64,000 nt of DNA from Enoplolaimus lenunculus (GCA_030248215.1 JASANG010000108.1:39096-103095); one strand, 5' to 3'; numbered from the stretch's first letter, positions 21,560-33,389 are shown. Notes: generated by a model from the letters alone, not told the origin. Made by a program: numbers and translations.

Positions 21560-22610
21560 AGTATTGTCCTATTTAGATCTTTTTGCGCAGGTTTTGTCAG
21601 GCTAGGTAGGAACCGGTACTTCAAGACTGTAAGCGTGCGACATGCTTTTCCAGGGGCATATGCTATATATGCAAAGGACATTGTGTAGTATGCTTGCCGG
21701 CAACATACGTATCGACATATAGTCAACGAGAAAATCAGTTGGATAAAGCAGGCTGTGTTGCCCAGTGGTAGAGTGTTCGCTTAAGGATTCGTAGGCTAGA
21801 ATTCGATCCCCGCTGGAAGCCCGCCTTTCCAGTTACTTAATTATAAGGTCTGAAGTCCCAGTTCCTACCTAGACAGACATGGGGGCTACGCAGTGAGTGC
21901 AATGGTAAATCGCTGCCCTTTCTACACGGTATTCAGTCGACAATAGGGTGGATGGTCAAGGGGCCACGATGAAAATTGGGGCATGTAAACATGTGAGACA
22001 TGGTTGTCCTGGTGCATATGCAACATATACGAAGCATATTGTGTAGTATGCTTGCCGGCAGCATACATGTCGACATATAGTCGATGAGGAAAGTAGTTGG
22101 ATAAAGCGGGCTGCGTGGCCCAGTGGTAGAGTGTTCGCTTATGGATCCGTAGGCTGAGTGTTCGATACCCACTCTGGAAGCCCACCTTTCCAGATGCTTA
22201 ATTATAAGGTCTGAAGTCCCAGTTCCTACTTAGACAGACATGGGGGCTACGCCGTGAGCGCAATGGTAAATCGCCGCGTTTTGGAAACGGTATCTATTCG
22301 AAAATAGGGTGCGCGGTCCAGCGACGACCTCGTCAAAAATTGGGGCATGTAGACATGTGAAACATGTTTGTCTTCTTGCATATGCCACATATACAAAGCA
22401 CATTGTGCAGTATGCTTGCCGGCAGCATACGTGTCGACATATAGTCGACAAGAAAAGCAGTTGGATTAAGCGGGCTGCGTGGCGCAGTGGTAGAGTGTTT
22501 TCTTAATGATCAGGCTGAGAGTACGATCCCCGCTCTGGAAGCGCGCTTTTACAGCCGGTTAATTAAAAGGTCTGAAGTCCCAGTTCATACCTAGGCTGGC
22601 ACAAACCTTT
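21560..22610 (+). repeat. tandem array of three tRNA-like SINE units
   Basis: Units of about 360 bases: the word TGCTTGCCGGCA recurs at 21691, 22049 and 22413. Each unit has a tRNA-like head with A box (TGGCCCAGTGGTAGAGTG) and B box (GTTCGATNCCC-like), then AAGGTCTGAAGTCCCAGTTC and GACAGACATGGGGGCTACG. The order is constant, so the tandem state arose by duplication of a whole unit. Confidence 0.7.
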
Positions 22611-22810
22611 TTAACTGAGCATCTGGAAAGCATATGGAAAAGCGGGCGTCCACAGCGAGGTCGACCTCTCTGCCTACGGATCCTTAACCGAGCACTCTAT
22701 CACTGCGCCACGCAGCCCACTGCTCCAACTGCTTTTATTGGCGACTATATGTCGACCGAATGCTGCCGGGAAGCACACTATAAAATGTGCATTGCATATA
22801 TTACATGCTT
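22611..22810 (-). repeat. inverted copy of the tRNA-like SINE
   Basis: Reads the same head in reverse: CGAGCACTCTATCACTGCGCCACG, then GGCGACTATATGTCGACC. It faces the three direct units and ends about 65 bases before the APC15-like gene. Confidence 0.65.
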
Positions 22811-22860
22811 ACAGTGACACTGCATCAAATGCCTCTAGAGCACTTCTGTGCTTACCTTAA

Positions 22861-22870
22861 CCTACTTCAG
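22861..22870 (+). promoter_or_regulatory. 3' splice site just before a start codon
   Basis: CCTACTTCAG lies five bases before the ATG at 22876. No upstream coding exon was found, so this may be a spliced-leader trans-splice acceptor; a 5' UTR intron is the alternative. Confidence 0.45.
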
Positions 22871-22875
22871 CAATA

Positions 22876-23914
22876 ATGACTTTTGTACCGCCATACTTTT
22901 TGCCTCAAATTGAACCACCTCTTATACCTGTTGAATGGCTTGAACAACAGCTTCAAATGCATAATGAAGGTGCTGCCGCAAATTCAGAGGAAGCTAATGA
23001 TATTTTAGCTGAAGAATCTAGGCTTGCAGCGTTGGAGAAGCAAATAGAAACTCAAAAAGCGACTGTAGCTCAACGATATTCAGATGTCGTGCCCCTTGGA
23101 CAAGTCGAACCAGCAGTCACTTCTGAAAGAGTAAGCGTTTTTAATGTTTTTGCAGTCCTATATCTAGCTCACCTTACAAGGGGCTAAAAATATTCCACTA
23201 AATTCATACAAGGATTTTCGAAAACTTACAAGAAAAATTAATAATTTTCTAAGGGGCCAAAACTCTTCCAGGGAGAATTGAATTCTCCCTGGACCCCTTT
23301 GTCTACGGAACAGCGCAGTCATAATTTACTTTTTACCGAGGAGTGGTTTAGCGCAATCAGTTACTGTGATGGTTTTGCATTCTTTGCAAAAATCTTTTAA
23401 AGACTACAGAAATGCTTTAAAGTTAAAGTTTTTCACTGATTTTTGGACTGTAGTAAAAGAAGCGTTAGTTTGGTTTCTTTTTATTTTTGGTTAATGAACC
23501 ATGTTGCAATAGTTCTTTTTATTTTAATATTTCATCAGCATAAATTCAATACCTTAGAGTCATCGTTTTCAGAACGATGATGATGCTGAAGATGATGACG
23601 ACGATGATGATGACGATTACGAAAGTATGGCTGGTGGTGCGGTCGACGCCGGCGACGACGATGACGACGATGATGGGGAAATTGAAGAGTTGGAACCAGA
23701 CGATTTAGATGCGTCATCACCATCGTCGACGTCAGCTGCCAATACAGCATCGCCGCCCACAACAACCGTAACAACTGTTGCGTCTACGACATCCACTGCA
23801 CAAACAGCGTCTGGGGTGCCAACGGCTACGGCCGATGATCAGACGAGGGATAACGGATCGCCAAGTTCACTAGATTTTGCCGCGGTTGTGTCACCAACGC
23901 CGTCGATGTCGTGA
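22876..23914 (+). CDS. APC15-like protein (anaphase-promoting complex subunit), two exons
   Basis: Exons 22876-23130 and 23573-23914, phase 0 junction, 198 residues. The N-terminus has FVPPYFLPQIEPPL, then a predicted helix LEQQLQMHNEG...EESRLAALEKQIETQ and the short motif RYSDVVPLGQ. Exon 2 opens with an Asp-rich stretch, followed by a Ser/Thr-rich tail. APC15 in animals has the same order: an aromatic-Pro N-terminus, a Gln/Glu helix, a LVPIGK-like motif and an acidic tail. It acts in mitotic checkpoint turnover on the APC/C. I infer the match from layout and the short motif only. The tail after the acidic region is longer than usual. Confidence 0.45.
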
Positions 23915-25391
23915 CGGTTTAACGGTTCTGTTAGTGATATTAATGCGCGCTGATCGTCGTTATGGGCATGGCTATTCATGTTTGGTGAAATTGTTTGACG
24001 ATTAAATGGTTATTATCGTGTATAGAACAAGTTAAATATCTTACTGTTTTAAACTTGTCATGTACGGAATAGCTTGGTTTGGTTTGGTATGACGAACTGC
24101 TTGAACAGTGAAACAGGTTTTAACATCACCCAGCTGATTGTTTTCACGCTTCCTGTGTTCAAGCCTACATACAAAATTAATTGTCTTGCATCCAAGAAAT
24201 TTTGTCTGAAATTTAAGACAAGTATGTCTTGATACAGACTCCAGACATAGATATATTGAATTCCATATTTTTATTTCTTAACAGAAATATTTGTCTAACA
24301 TTTTTTACACTTAAATGTCTTAAGTTCAACACTTTTTTATGACCGATTAAGAAAAATATTTATGAAATATTAGACAAATATCTCTGGAAACCGACTCGAA
24401 AATTAAGGCCTAAAGCTCATCCCAATACCCTCATTTTAAAACCTGAGATACGTCCAAGACGTAAACTTAGGTTGGTGGAAGCCTGAGCTCAAGTCAAAAT
24501 ATTTTTTAAATTCGATTATTTATATACTCTCTTATGAATATAAACGGAGCAACTTTCTTGCTTACATAAAAATCAGAAAATAAATTCTTGAAAGAAAGAA
24601 ATTTTGTTTCGTATAAATTGTAAATGGTAATTTCTTGAATATAAAACATTCATGTTTGGAGGTACAAATATCATTTTTATCTCTCATTTCTTTTCGGCGA
24701 TTGCTGTATAAGTGTATGCTATTGTTTTGTTTTTATTAAAATTTGTATGTTTTTCTCAACATGTGTGGAATTACCCCGAGCGACTAAGACAAATTAGATA
24801 TCATTACTAGTTTACTACTGTAGACCATGGAGCAACCGGATATCTGTTTCTGTTTCCGGTTAAAATAGGTGTTCGTTTCTGTTTCCGTAATAGAAATACC
24901 AAAAATTCGGCTTGAAACCGGATACTATAATGTGCAGCTCTGGCAACAGTGGGAATGGGATATTTGCTTTTATATTTCGACAAAGAGACAAAGTACTATT
25001 TGGCTATGCTGATTTGGGTTTGCAATATTAATTTCTTCTAATTTTCAAATGTTTGGGTCTAACTAGTAACTACGTTTCGTGACAGTTCTTTTCTGCCATT
25101 TCGAACAAAGGTGATATTATATTGTGATTGTGGTCATAGATAATAGTTTGATATAAATTTTGTTACGCTTTTCAGGGATATCCGGCTAGAATATTAGACT
25201 CGGGTGACGAGTTTTTTCCTGAAACTCTTGAGATACATACACTTAGCACGTTTCGCAATAGCTATTATGATAGCAGTCTTGTAGGTCATCTATAGCCTGC
25301 TTCTGTGGTATGCTCAGTTTAGCAAACGTATCAATTCTGGAAGCAATCGTATGACAGGATACTTTTCTGATTGTTGAAATATTTATAAAAT
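23915..25391. other. intergenic between APC15-like and zinc-finger genes
   Basis: AT-rich. Holds a family I-like piece at about 24830-24930 (CAACCGGATATCTGTTTC). No supported gene. The promoter of the next gene is probably here. Confidence 0.5.
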
Positions 25392-26859
25392 ATGCGTTAC
25401 TCGGATTCACCTCCACGTGATCGAAATGAGAGAAGTCGAAATTGTGTCAAAGTACAGAGTGATCAAAGGAGATCCGCCGACCCTGACCTGTCAAATGACA
25501 GAGACAATAGCGACAAACTGATAATGTGTCAAGTAACTGGATGCAATGATCTGTTTGAATGGGACAGTACGTATATTTATCATTTGCTTGGATTTCATCC
25601 GTTAGAGTACATCCGGCTCAAGCGGTCCCTAATGGCAGGAGGTGCTGCTTCGAAAGATATCGTTCATCAAATATTGTCGTCGACTGGACGTAGTCTGTAC
25701 AATGCAGTGAAACAAAATCCGGACGCGAAGGTAATTGTTAATTTATTTCGGTAGAGTTTAAAGTATTATGTTGTAGATATTCAGCGGGTTGTCGCAGTGA
25801 GTCGTACGGCGCTGTTCGTCACCGTCCGGCACCGTTCGTCACCTGTACGGCGCCGTCCGTTATCTATACGGCGCCGTCCGTCACCGGTACGGCGCAGCAA
25901 GTCACGGTGCGTTATCGTACGCAAATTACACATGTATGATACCGTATAGTGACGGACGACGCAGTACGAATGACGTACAGTGACGGACAGCGCCGTATGT
26001 GTCACGCACAGCACAATGACGGACGGCGCCGTACGTGTGACGGACGGCGCCGGATGTCAACAAAAGTATAGCGCAACCCTTAGGATAACACGTTTTCTTG
26101 TTAAATGTGAAGTGACTTGCGGCAGATATAAGACATATGCGTTGTAAGGTATAAGGTATAAAGTTGTAATGGTTAAATACTGCCAAAATAACTTTAAAGT
26201 AAAGTAGTATGTTGTATGAGGCAGTTGATATGCTCCATGCAAGGCGATTCATAGTCATTTAAATCCGCATCGTACTTGAAGTAAGCAATTTTGTATCTAA
26301 ACTAAGACATATGTTCGAATTTTACTTATGCTGAGCCATGCTGTTAGCAGAATATAATAAGACTCAATCACAGGTATAATTTCTTAGTTTCACATATATC
26401 GCTTGCAGATTATGATTAGATTTGAACCAAAGATGTTTTCAAAAGTCTCGCAATGGTATGCGAAATGCACTGTATTGATATCAAACAGACTAATCCATAG
26501 CCTTACGTTTGGTGTGTTTGTAGTTGAGAAAGTGAAATTCATAGCTTTACCTTAGTTAATCTTTGTTTTAATTACTTTATTTAGCGATTTGTGGAAGCAA
26601 AGAAAAATCAAAGAGATGAAAAGTATCGTCGAATAAGTTTCAAGTACTGGGGTAAGTATTAACGTTTGTATGTAGAATTTATAACTGGACTTTGTTTGGT
26701 TATTTTGTTTTTTATTTCGGTTAGTAGTAGTAGCAAGCAACTGCTGAGACAAGTGTTTCAAACCCTCGTTTAGAATCTATTTTTTTCCAAATTAAAGCGG
26801 CGCGGAACAACCAAATGAACAGGAAGAGAGAGAGCAAGCGCAATCTGGTTATCAAATAG
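25392..26859 (+). CDS. small C2H2 zinc-finger protein of unknown function, three exons
   Basis: Exons 25392-25730, 26585-26651 and 26798-26859; phases 0 and 1 agree; about 155 residues. An Arg/Ser/Asp-rich N-terminus precedes one C2H2-like finger, CQVTGCNDLFEWDST then YIYHLLGFH (C-x4-C-x12-H-x4-H). A helical segment and a basic C-terminus (NRKRESKRN) follow, fitting a nuclear nucleic-acid-binding protein. I do not recognise the family. The exon 3 acceptor (CCAAATTAAAG) is weak, so the C-terminus is less sure. The next gene starts 140 bases on, which suggests an operon. Confidence 0.6.
25785..26075. repeat. GC-rich CGGCGCCGT inverted repeat in an intron
   Basis: Many GTACGGCGC / CCGTCCGTCACC words in one arm and their inverses in the other, ending AAAAGTATAGCGCAACCC. 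Same family as 560-735. It lies in intron 1 of the zinc-finger gene. Confidence 0.65.
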
Positions 26860-26965
26860 CCTGATAGAGAAAATTACACAGTGTTAGCCAACAGTAATTG
26901 CGTAATATGTAAATATTTAAAATTGATTTTATTGGTTCAAAGCTTATTTCCATTTGAGATGTTTT

Positions 26966-26976
26966 GCATCTTTTAG
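26966..26976 (+). promoter_or_regulatory. candidate trans-splice acceptor between two close genes
   Basis: TTTGCATCTTTTAG precedes the ATG at 27000 by about 23 bases. It lies between the stop of the zinc-finger gene (26859) and the next start. Spacing of roughly 100 bases with an acceptor is typical of nematode operons. Confidence 0.4.
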
Positions 26977-26999
26977 AGGTATAATAAAATAATACTTTA

Positions 27000-29900
27000 A
27001 TGGAGTTTAAGGAAAAGGACGTTCCGAAGGAAGAAATATCGAATCTCTGGCTCAGTCAGAAATATTGGCTGAAACGTCACTTATTGAACGATGTGGTGGC
27101 TCAGAGCGCAGCTCTAAAACAAGTTAGTAAAAGTTAAAGGTTTCGAAAACTGCAAACTTCATTAGGATCGCGATTTACTTTTTAAAAATGTTGGACGGTT
27201 TGACAAACTTGTTTTTGTGAGGTTTTGTTTTAATTAGTGAAGCCATGGTTAGCTTACGCGATTTAGCGAATAGTTTCTTGCACATTATGGCAAGAAAACC
27301 CACATACGTATTCTTGGCAGCGTTCGAGCAAATTCACATGTTTACGTAACGTATTCAAAAAATAGAAGTTTGCATAGACCAAAAATTGTTTTGGTATATG
27401 TAATTACAAAAGCTTTTGATTGTAAATAATCCTATTGTTTAAATGTTGTTCTTATGTTTTAATATGCTGTATACATTGAAATGATGATTTGATTGTTTGT
27501 GTTGTCGCTTAAGTTTCAAAGCTTGGGCAAGACTTGCTTAAAAACAAATGCTTTTCAACATATGCCAAAGCCTAGTATAATAGGAGAGTTGCACCTGTGT
27601 GCAACTACGGATTACTGGTATAGTTGAAAAATGTTATTGTAGCTGCACCCGGTTGTTTTCCAATATTGCCGTCGACGCAAGCTTTTGATTCGATTACAAC
27701 GAAACCAGGTGCACGAAGAGCTGCCCCGTTTGCTGTTCAAAACCGGTGTCAGCTGCAGTCAAATAAAAGGTACGTACTGCTTCAAATTTCATAAACAAGT
27801 GAAACTCTGAGCAAACCTCGGCGTTTTTAAAGTGTTTTATGCTTTTGAGGGGTTGACAGATGGTTGTTCGTCTGCCCGTTTGACACGCGTTATAGAACAG
27901 GAACTAATGAACGCATTTTGATGCATCGTGGGGGTTACCTTATACTGGAGTTTTAAAATTCAAAGTAGTTGATTAGCTTCACAGGCTAATTTGAATATCT
28001 GGTTAAGCTTAAATAATGACTTTTTAAATTTTATCCCTAATTATGTTCACAAGCGATCTTATTTCAGAACTAAAAAGGGTGTTTGATAACGGTGAATTTG
28101 AATGAAATATTTTTAAATCTCTCAGCTAGGTATTCAAATAGTTTGCTACTCCTCTCATTACCATGATAGATATGCCAACTATGACCGTTATAGAATTATC
28201 TTGGTGAATATTTTTTATCAACGTTTTTGCGCAGTGGATCATAGAGTTTTCTTGTCTGGAAAACCAAAATATGGCGCTTAGAAATTCATCTGCTTGCATA
28301 TTACTTACCTACTAGCTAATTAGCATATTATTTATGCAATCATCGTAGCAGAGACTATTATGTTATTAAATCAGTTGTAAGCAGCACCTACACAAGTTGT
28401 ACTGTAGGTTTTTGTTCTCGTTAAAAGAAACACTTGATTTAAAGATGTAGGTCGACCAGATTGGCTAAGAAAATACAAGTAGTTCCTCGACGGCTGATGT
28501 TACTCTAAGTTTGAACTGACTTACTGACAATATTTGTTATAATTTATTTTCAGAATGTTGGGAATATGTTGGCATTTAAAGCGAAACTTGAATATAAAAC
28601 CACAGAATGCTTTAGCAGACGATAATTTTTGTAATTCGTGGATTATGATTAATTCTCTTTTTATCGGGCTGGGAGCTTGTTTTTGCAACAAACTTGGAGT
28701 TACACTGAGCTTTGCGTAGTTGCAATGTTTACTGCATTTGTAGCATTCAACCAGTTAGTCGTTGTAGAACTTTGGTGTCTGAAAGCAACCGCATTCCGCT
28801 TTTGTCCACTCCTAACATTGACGGAGTACTGGCTATGGAAGCTGAAAATCCAAGCGTTGATGCTGGATTAAATCTTGGTAACGTTGAAGAACGAGGGTTA
28901 CATCGAAAACGGAAGTCCCGTGGTGGCAATTCAAGGCGAAAAAACACTGATAGCACCTCTGCCGATGATGCCCGTAATATGTGTTCACTGGAAGTGGTCC
29001 CACTTCGCTATGTACCTCCTCGAAAAGGTTAGTCGTTGTGGAAGAGAACGATTTGAAAACGTTGTCGCTGGTATTACAGCTGCCCGGTTATAAAGTTTCT
29101 GGTCCAATTGTATAGCCAGCGCGTGGTCGGTAGATTTAAATACCCAAATTAATGGAATCGATGAATCAAAAAAATGCTTTGCGACTGTTACAAAGGGATT
29201 TAACACTAAAAATATGTCTGGGTTGGCTCTCTCGCGAGCGAATGTCTTGGCTCTCCGGTTTTCTCTGGCCTTGGTTGACATGTAATGCTCAGAAATGCTT
29301 GCCGCGAGTACTATTTATGTGACTTTGTTGAAATAGCGCTTTAATGCAATGCACAAGCCAGCGTGCTATTCTTACATATGCAGGTTATGTTTGTGCTAAT
29401 AAGATACAACTTACGTTCCGATACAAATTGAGTCGATTCAACCGAAGAAATTATTAACTGGTTAGCCCTGCCTAATGTCCATTGTAGTACCAAGAGTACA
29501 TGATACAAGAGTGTGCAACTGTTTGGGTGCCGCATGGTACAAAATGTACCATCGGGCGTTCCGGTTTTGGCTCAGCCCTCCCCCTTGTTTAGAGGGCGGT
29601 CGCTGTTACATGCAATAGCTCTAAATTAAATTATATGCGGAGCAATTTGTTGCCGGATACATAAAGTGGTATGGTTCGCATAGGTTGTACCCCCCTCTAA
29701 ATAGATGGGTAGGCCAAAAACGCAACGCGTGCCAGGTACATTCTTTTCTACACAGAATGAACCCAGTTGCGTACTCTTGTTGAAGTATGCATCATCCACT
29801 CTTTGTAATACCAAGCAGGTTGTGATCGACACAATATCGATAATCTAATATTGTCATTTTTACTCGTTTTCTGCTTCGGAACGGTATTTTTTCATTTATA

Positions 29901-32117
29901 GATAGACCACCAGTAACACGCGTACGAACAACTCGGGAGGCATCAGTTCTCAGACAAGGCACTCCAATGCGCGACTATAAGCATTTTGTAAACAAAGCAA
30001 TCAGTCAGTGTAACAGAAAGGTATTACAGTATAGTCTTCATTTTGCTGTGTTGCGGAGACATGACTTAATCTAAAATAACGACGTTGTCGAAATGGCATT
30101 ATACTCAGCGTCTCTCTAACCGGGCCATTATCAGATTTAGAATGTGATTCGTTACGTGTTATGTACGCTGGTTTATATGTACAGAAAGATTTTAAAATTT
30201 CGGTTCATGGCGAACGGATTTGTAGCATAATCTTGAAATATTATTAGCTTAGGTTCGATTGCGTCCAGTTTAGGCCTGGATACCCGACGGTTATTTGGTG
30301 TGTTTATTCTGTTTGTTGTAAATGAAAATATTACCACAAGCCTCGATTAGTAAACTGTTAGTGTGGTTTTTGGCTGTTGATTTAATTTTAGCCAGCAACC
30401 AAATTGCAAGTGAAAACTAAATCAGGTTAGTTTTGGATTGTAAAGAACTTTGGTTGTTGCCGAATATAAATGGTCTGTTGGCGCCGACGGCGGGCAATTT
30501 GCGTATTGGTGTGAATTTTGATTCGATTTTAACTTAACTAATGCCGAACGCTTTTCTGATTCTGAATAAAAATACAACGCCAAAGCGTAAATTGAAGTTC
30601 TGGACAATAATGCTTTTTAACATTGAAAGTATTGAAAGTATAGAAAATTCCGCTTGAGCACTGTTTCAAAACCAAGACCAGCCAGCGCAAAATACCAGAT
30701 TCATAGTACTTTCAGTCGTATAATTTACTTTTTTGTGTTCGGAACTGTGACTGTACGGATAATTTGTATTGATAAAATGTAATGTTGATATAGGGTGTCC
30801 GTTGGCGGGCAACAATTCTCAAAAAGTAAACTACAATCAATTATTGATAGTTAACTCATCGAAAACAATTTAATAGATAAATAGTACAGAATTTTTATGC
30901 AACGCATCACAACAAGTAGTAGTAAAATTAAAATTTCAAAATTCCGATTCTGATTGAGTGTACAATCGGAATTGGAACTCGTTTTGAATCGGAATTCCGG
31001 TTGTATCCTGATATATATATATTGCAAACAGGTTTCTCAACGATTGCTACGTCAGGACCGATGTGCTATGATGTGGAAATGCTTGATATTCCAGAAAATT
31101 TTAACAAGGTAAAAATAATTAATATGTATCTGACAATATTGGAGCATTGTTTGAGGAGTATATGGATATTTTTCAATGTTTTAGAAACAAACACACGTTT
31201 GTCGCAATTTAGTAGAGAATTGCAAGGATTCAATTTGCTGTTCAATTAGCTATTGTACAGCAAGCAGCATTGTGTGTCTTGCTGAAATTTACCAACTAAA
31301 ATATATACTATTCGTTCTACAGAAAGATTTCAAAGCAATGCTTAGCGCCACTTGCCAATCGCTGACTGATTTTGAAATAACAGGCGAAGCTGTTGACGGG
31401 TAAGTCTATTTAAATATTGCTAATTTATTTGCAACAGTTGTTGGAAAGCAGGTGATAGCCGTGGTAATATCTTTCTGTATAGTTTACTGCAACTTGTAAG
31501 CCTAAGCCTGACCCTAAGTGACGCAAGGAACTTTTTTATGAAAGTTTTATGTCGAGACCAGTGTTGTAAAACGCAAGCTTTAAAGCGTACTTGGGTTTTG
31601 AACCTAATATAAGTTTGGGGCTTCACTGTAAAGTTAGTGTTTTAATAGTTCTTTGCTAACATATATAATGTGACCAAAATGTAGCAAAATTTGGCAAAAA
31701 TATTATAGAAAGTATCTTAATTCCTGGTAATATTTCAATGAGAAGACTTCTTTAGTTTTAAGGGCGTTGCCAGCGAGTGGCAGAGGTCAATTTCCTGCCT
31801 TTGACATTTTTGAGAAGAGGTTTTGGATAGTTTTTTGAGTTTGTAACACAAGCACCCCTGCGAAATTAATAGAACATAGCCCGTTTTTTCAAAATCCTGG
31901 CTAGTAGTCAGGATTTTGACACCAGTGGCTACATGTTACCTTATTGTTCAGCTGCTTGACAGTGCATTTGAAAACCCTTGAAGCAGCGCGTGAGGTTTAT
32001 CAACAAATGGACAATTCCGAATGCTTCAACGAAGACAGTTCGTGGTCGCGATCTTCTATACGGGTCTTGCCTATTGATCCACGTGTGCGTCGTGCGTTGG
32101 GTATCAAAGAACATTGA
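27000..32117 (+). CDS. unknown protein with divergent RRM-like C-terminus, seven exons
   Basis: Exons 27000-27126, 27643-27769, 28744-29027, 29902-30003 (or 30020), 31032-31108, 31323-31399 and 31952-32117; about 320 residues. All phases agree except the exon 4/5 join. That needs either the GTCAGT donor after 30003 or an unseen microexon. The N-terminus has LWLSQKYWLKRHLL. The middle is basic and Ser-rich (HRKRKSRGGNSRRKN). The last three exons read CYDVEMLDIPENF, KDFKAMLSATCQ, LTDFEITGEAVDG, CLTVHLKTLEAAREVY and SIRVLPI, a beta-alpha-beta-beta-alpha-beta pattern like a divergent RRM. The end PRVRRALGIKEH resembles the tail of R3HCC1-type proteins only loosely. Function unknown. Confidence 0.6.
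29488..29815. mobile_element. family E element in an intron
   Basis: Left end ACCAAGAGTACATGATACAAG; right end GTATGCATCATCCACTCTTTG. The interior has GGCCAAAAACGCAACGCGTGCC and ACACAGAATG. It lies in intron 3 of the RRM-like gene. Confidence 0.7.
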
Positions 32118-32202
32118 ATCACAATCACAATGGTTGATTTTGATATGTTTTCAAATAGCTCTGAATATATTAGATCGATCTGTTAGGTATATTGTGTGAC
32201 CG

Positions 32203-32385
32203 GCCCATGTTACTTTAAAAGGCGTCCAGGTTTCTATTGGGTCCATAACATAGTAGGTTTTCATTTTAGATTGCATTTTTTTTTGCTTAGACTTAGGCTT
32301 AGGAACACATTTTTGAAACGCTTAGGCTTTGGTTAGGAATACGCTTAATCTACTGTTACGCCCATTAAAGTAACATTGGCCGTGT
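32203..32385 (+). mobile_element. family B element, complete-looking
   Basis: Left end GGCCCATGTTACTTTAAAAG; right end CCCATTAAAGTAACATTGGCC. The interior has TTAGGC units and the TTAATCTACTGTTACG block. It starts 86 bases after the stop of the RRM-like gene. Confidence 0.8.
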
Positions 32386-32763
32386 GGCCAATACCGATGG
32401 GAGTTTAACGGGCGTATTTTGACCACGAATATGCGTTTCATTCTATGATAAAACGAAAGCAAGTCAATGTATTAATAGTGTTCTTTTCAATGTTGATATC
32501 AGCTTGGAAAGTTATATGTTGATGATTGGTGATGATTGGAATAAAATAGCGTACAAGATAAATTTTTCGGTAACAAGTATTTAGCTTTCCGGTTCCGGTG
32601 TTTTATGCCTACTGGATAGCGAAATAGCATGCTTGATTGGACTGTTTATAAAGAAAAGGTCTGTAAGTTCGATTCCCTGCGTGGTGTGTCTGGCAAAATA
32701 ACTTCTTTGGGTCGTGCAACGCAGACAGACTGTCACATGTTATAGCGGATTCTACATCGAAAC

Positions 32764-32888
32764 CACTGTAAATTTCAGTGAGTTGTCCAATCACATTCTC
32801 AGAATGAGTGTTAATGTTTAGTGTTATTAACTCAGAAATAACAAACTTTCCGGCTGAGTTGGTTAACCAACTCATTTGAATTTAGGTA
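32764..32888. mobile_element. family D element, short copy
   Basis: Starts CACTGTAAATTTCAGTGAGT and ends CAACTCATTTGAATTTAGG, inverted arms with CAGAATGAG between. Intergenic. Confidence 0.6.
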
Positions 32889-32989
32889 CAGTGGTTTTGA
32901 AAGACCATGTGAAAATGTACTTTCAGTGCAAAATTTTAATTGATATCTGTCTGTTTTGCATTTACTGCACCCGAATAAAGATGGTATGG

Positions 32990-33375
32990 TAATAAAGGGT
33001 CCCTATTTTGAGTCCCAATCAAATGGAGTTTGTATCCCTAATAAGAGTCTGTAAGCGGATAGAGTTCCTAAACCGTAATAAGAGTCCATAAATGTCACAT
33101 TCCAAATTGTAGGCGTAAATGACTCCAGCACCAAATGCGGTTGAGCTCGAAACTTTAAAGCGTACTTAGTTTTTAAAAAGTATAACCGTGCATTTTCGCT
33201 CAAGGTTTAATAAACAAAACAAATAAAAGTTTTTAGCGGATAGTTGCAAACGAAGGGCGGGTTCAAAATAAATAACAGTCTGTAACCGAATAACAGGGGG
33301 TACCCTCTGGAGAGACCAAATAAATATCAGTCCCTCTCTTATTCGAGTTACTAACTGTACTAAACACAAGATCTC
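32990..33375. mobile_element. family F element
   Basis: GTCCCTATTTTGAGTCCCAAT, AATAAGAGTCTGTAAGCGGAT, GAAACTTTAAAGCGTACTTAG, GAAGGGCGGGTTCAAAATAAA and TACCCTCTGGAGAGACC in family order. Intergenic, upstream of the TRPC gene. Confidence 0.65.
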
Positions 33376-33389
33376 CCTGATAGGTTTAG

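Noticed and set aside
21473-21688. 71-codon open frame DETIDQASVLRQVLDEFF
   Set aside because: No homology, no splice context, and its second half is SINE sequence.
21750-21830. Functional tRNA gene
   Set aside because: A and B boxes are recognisable, but the arms do not pair well by eye and the same sequence recurs in each SINE unit, so I treat it as a tRNA-derived SINE head.
26860-26990. AATAAA near 26982 as the poly-A signal of the zinc-finger gene
   Set aside because: It lies after the candidate acceptor and so would belong to the next transcript's leader; the real signal may be a variant upstream.
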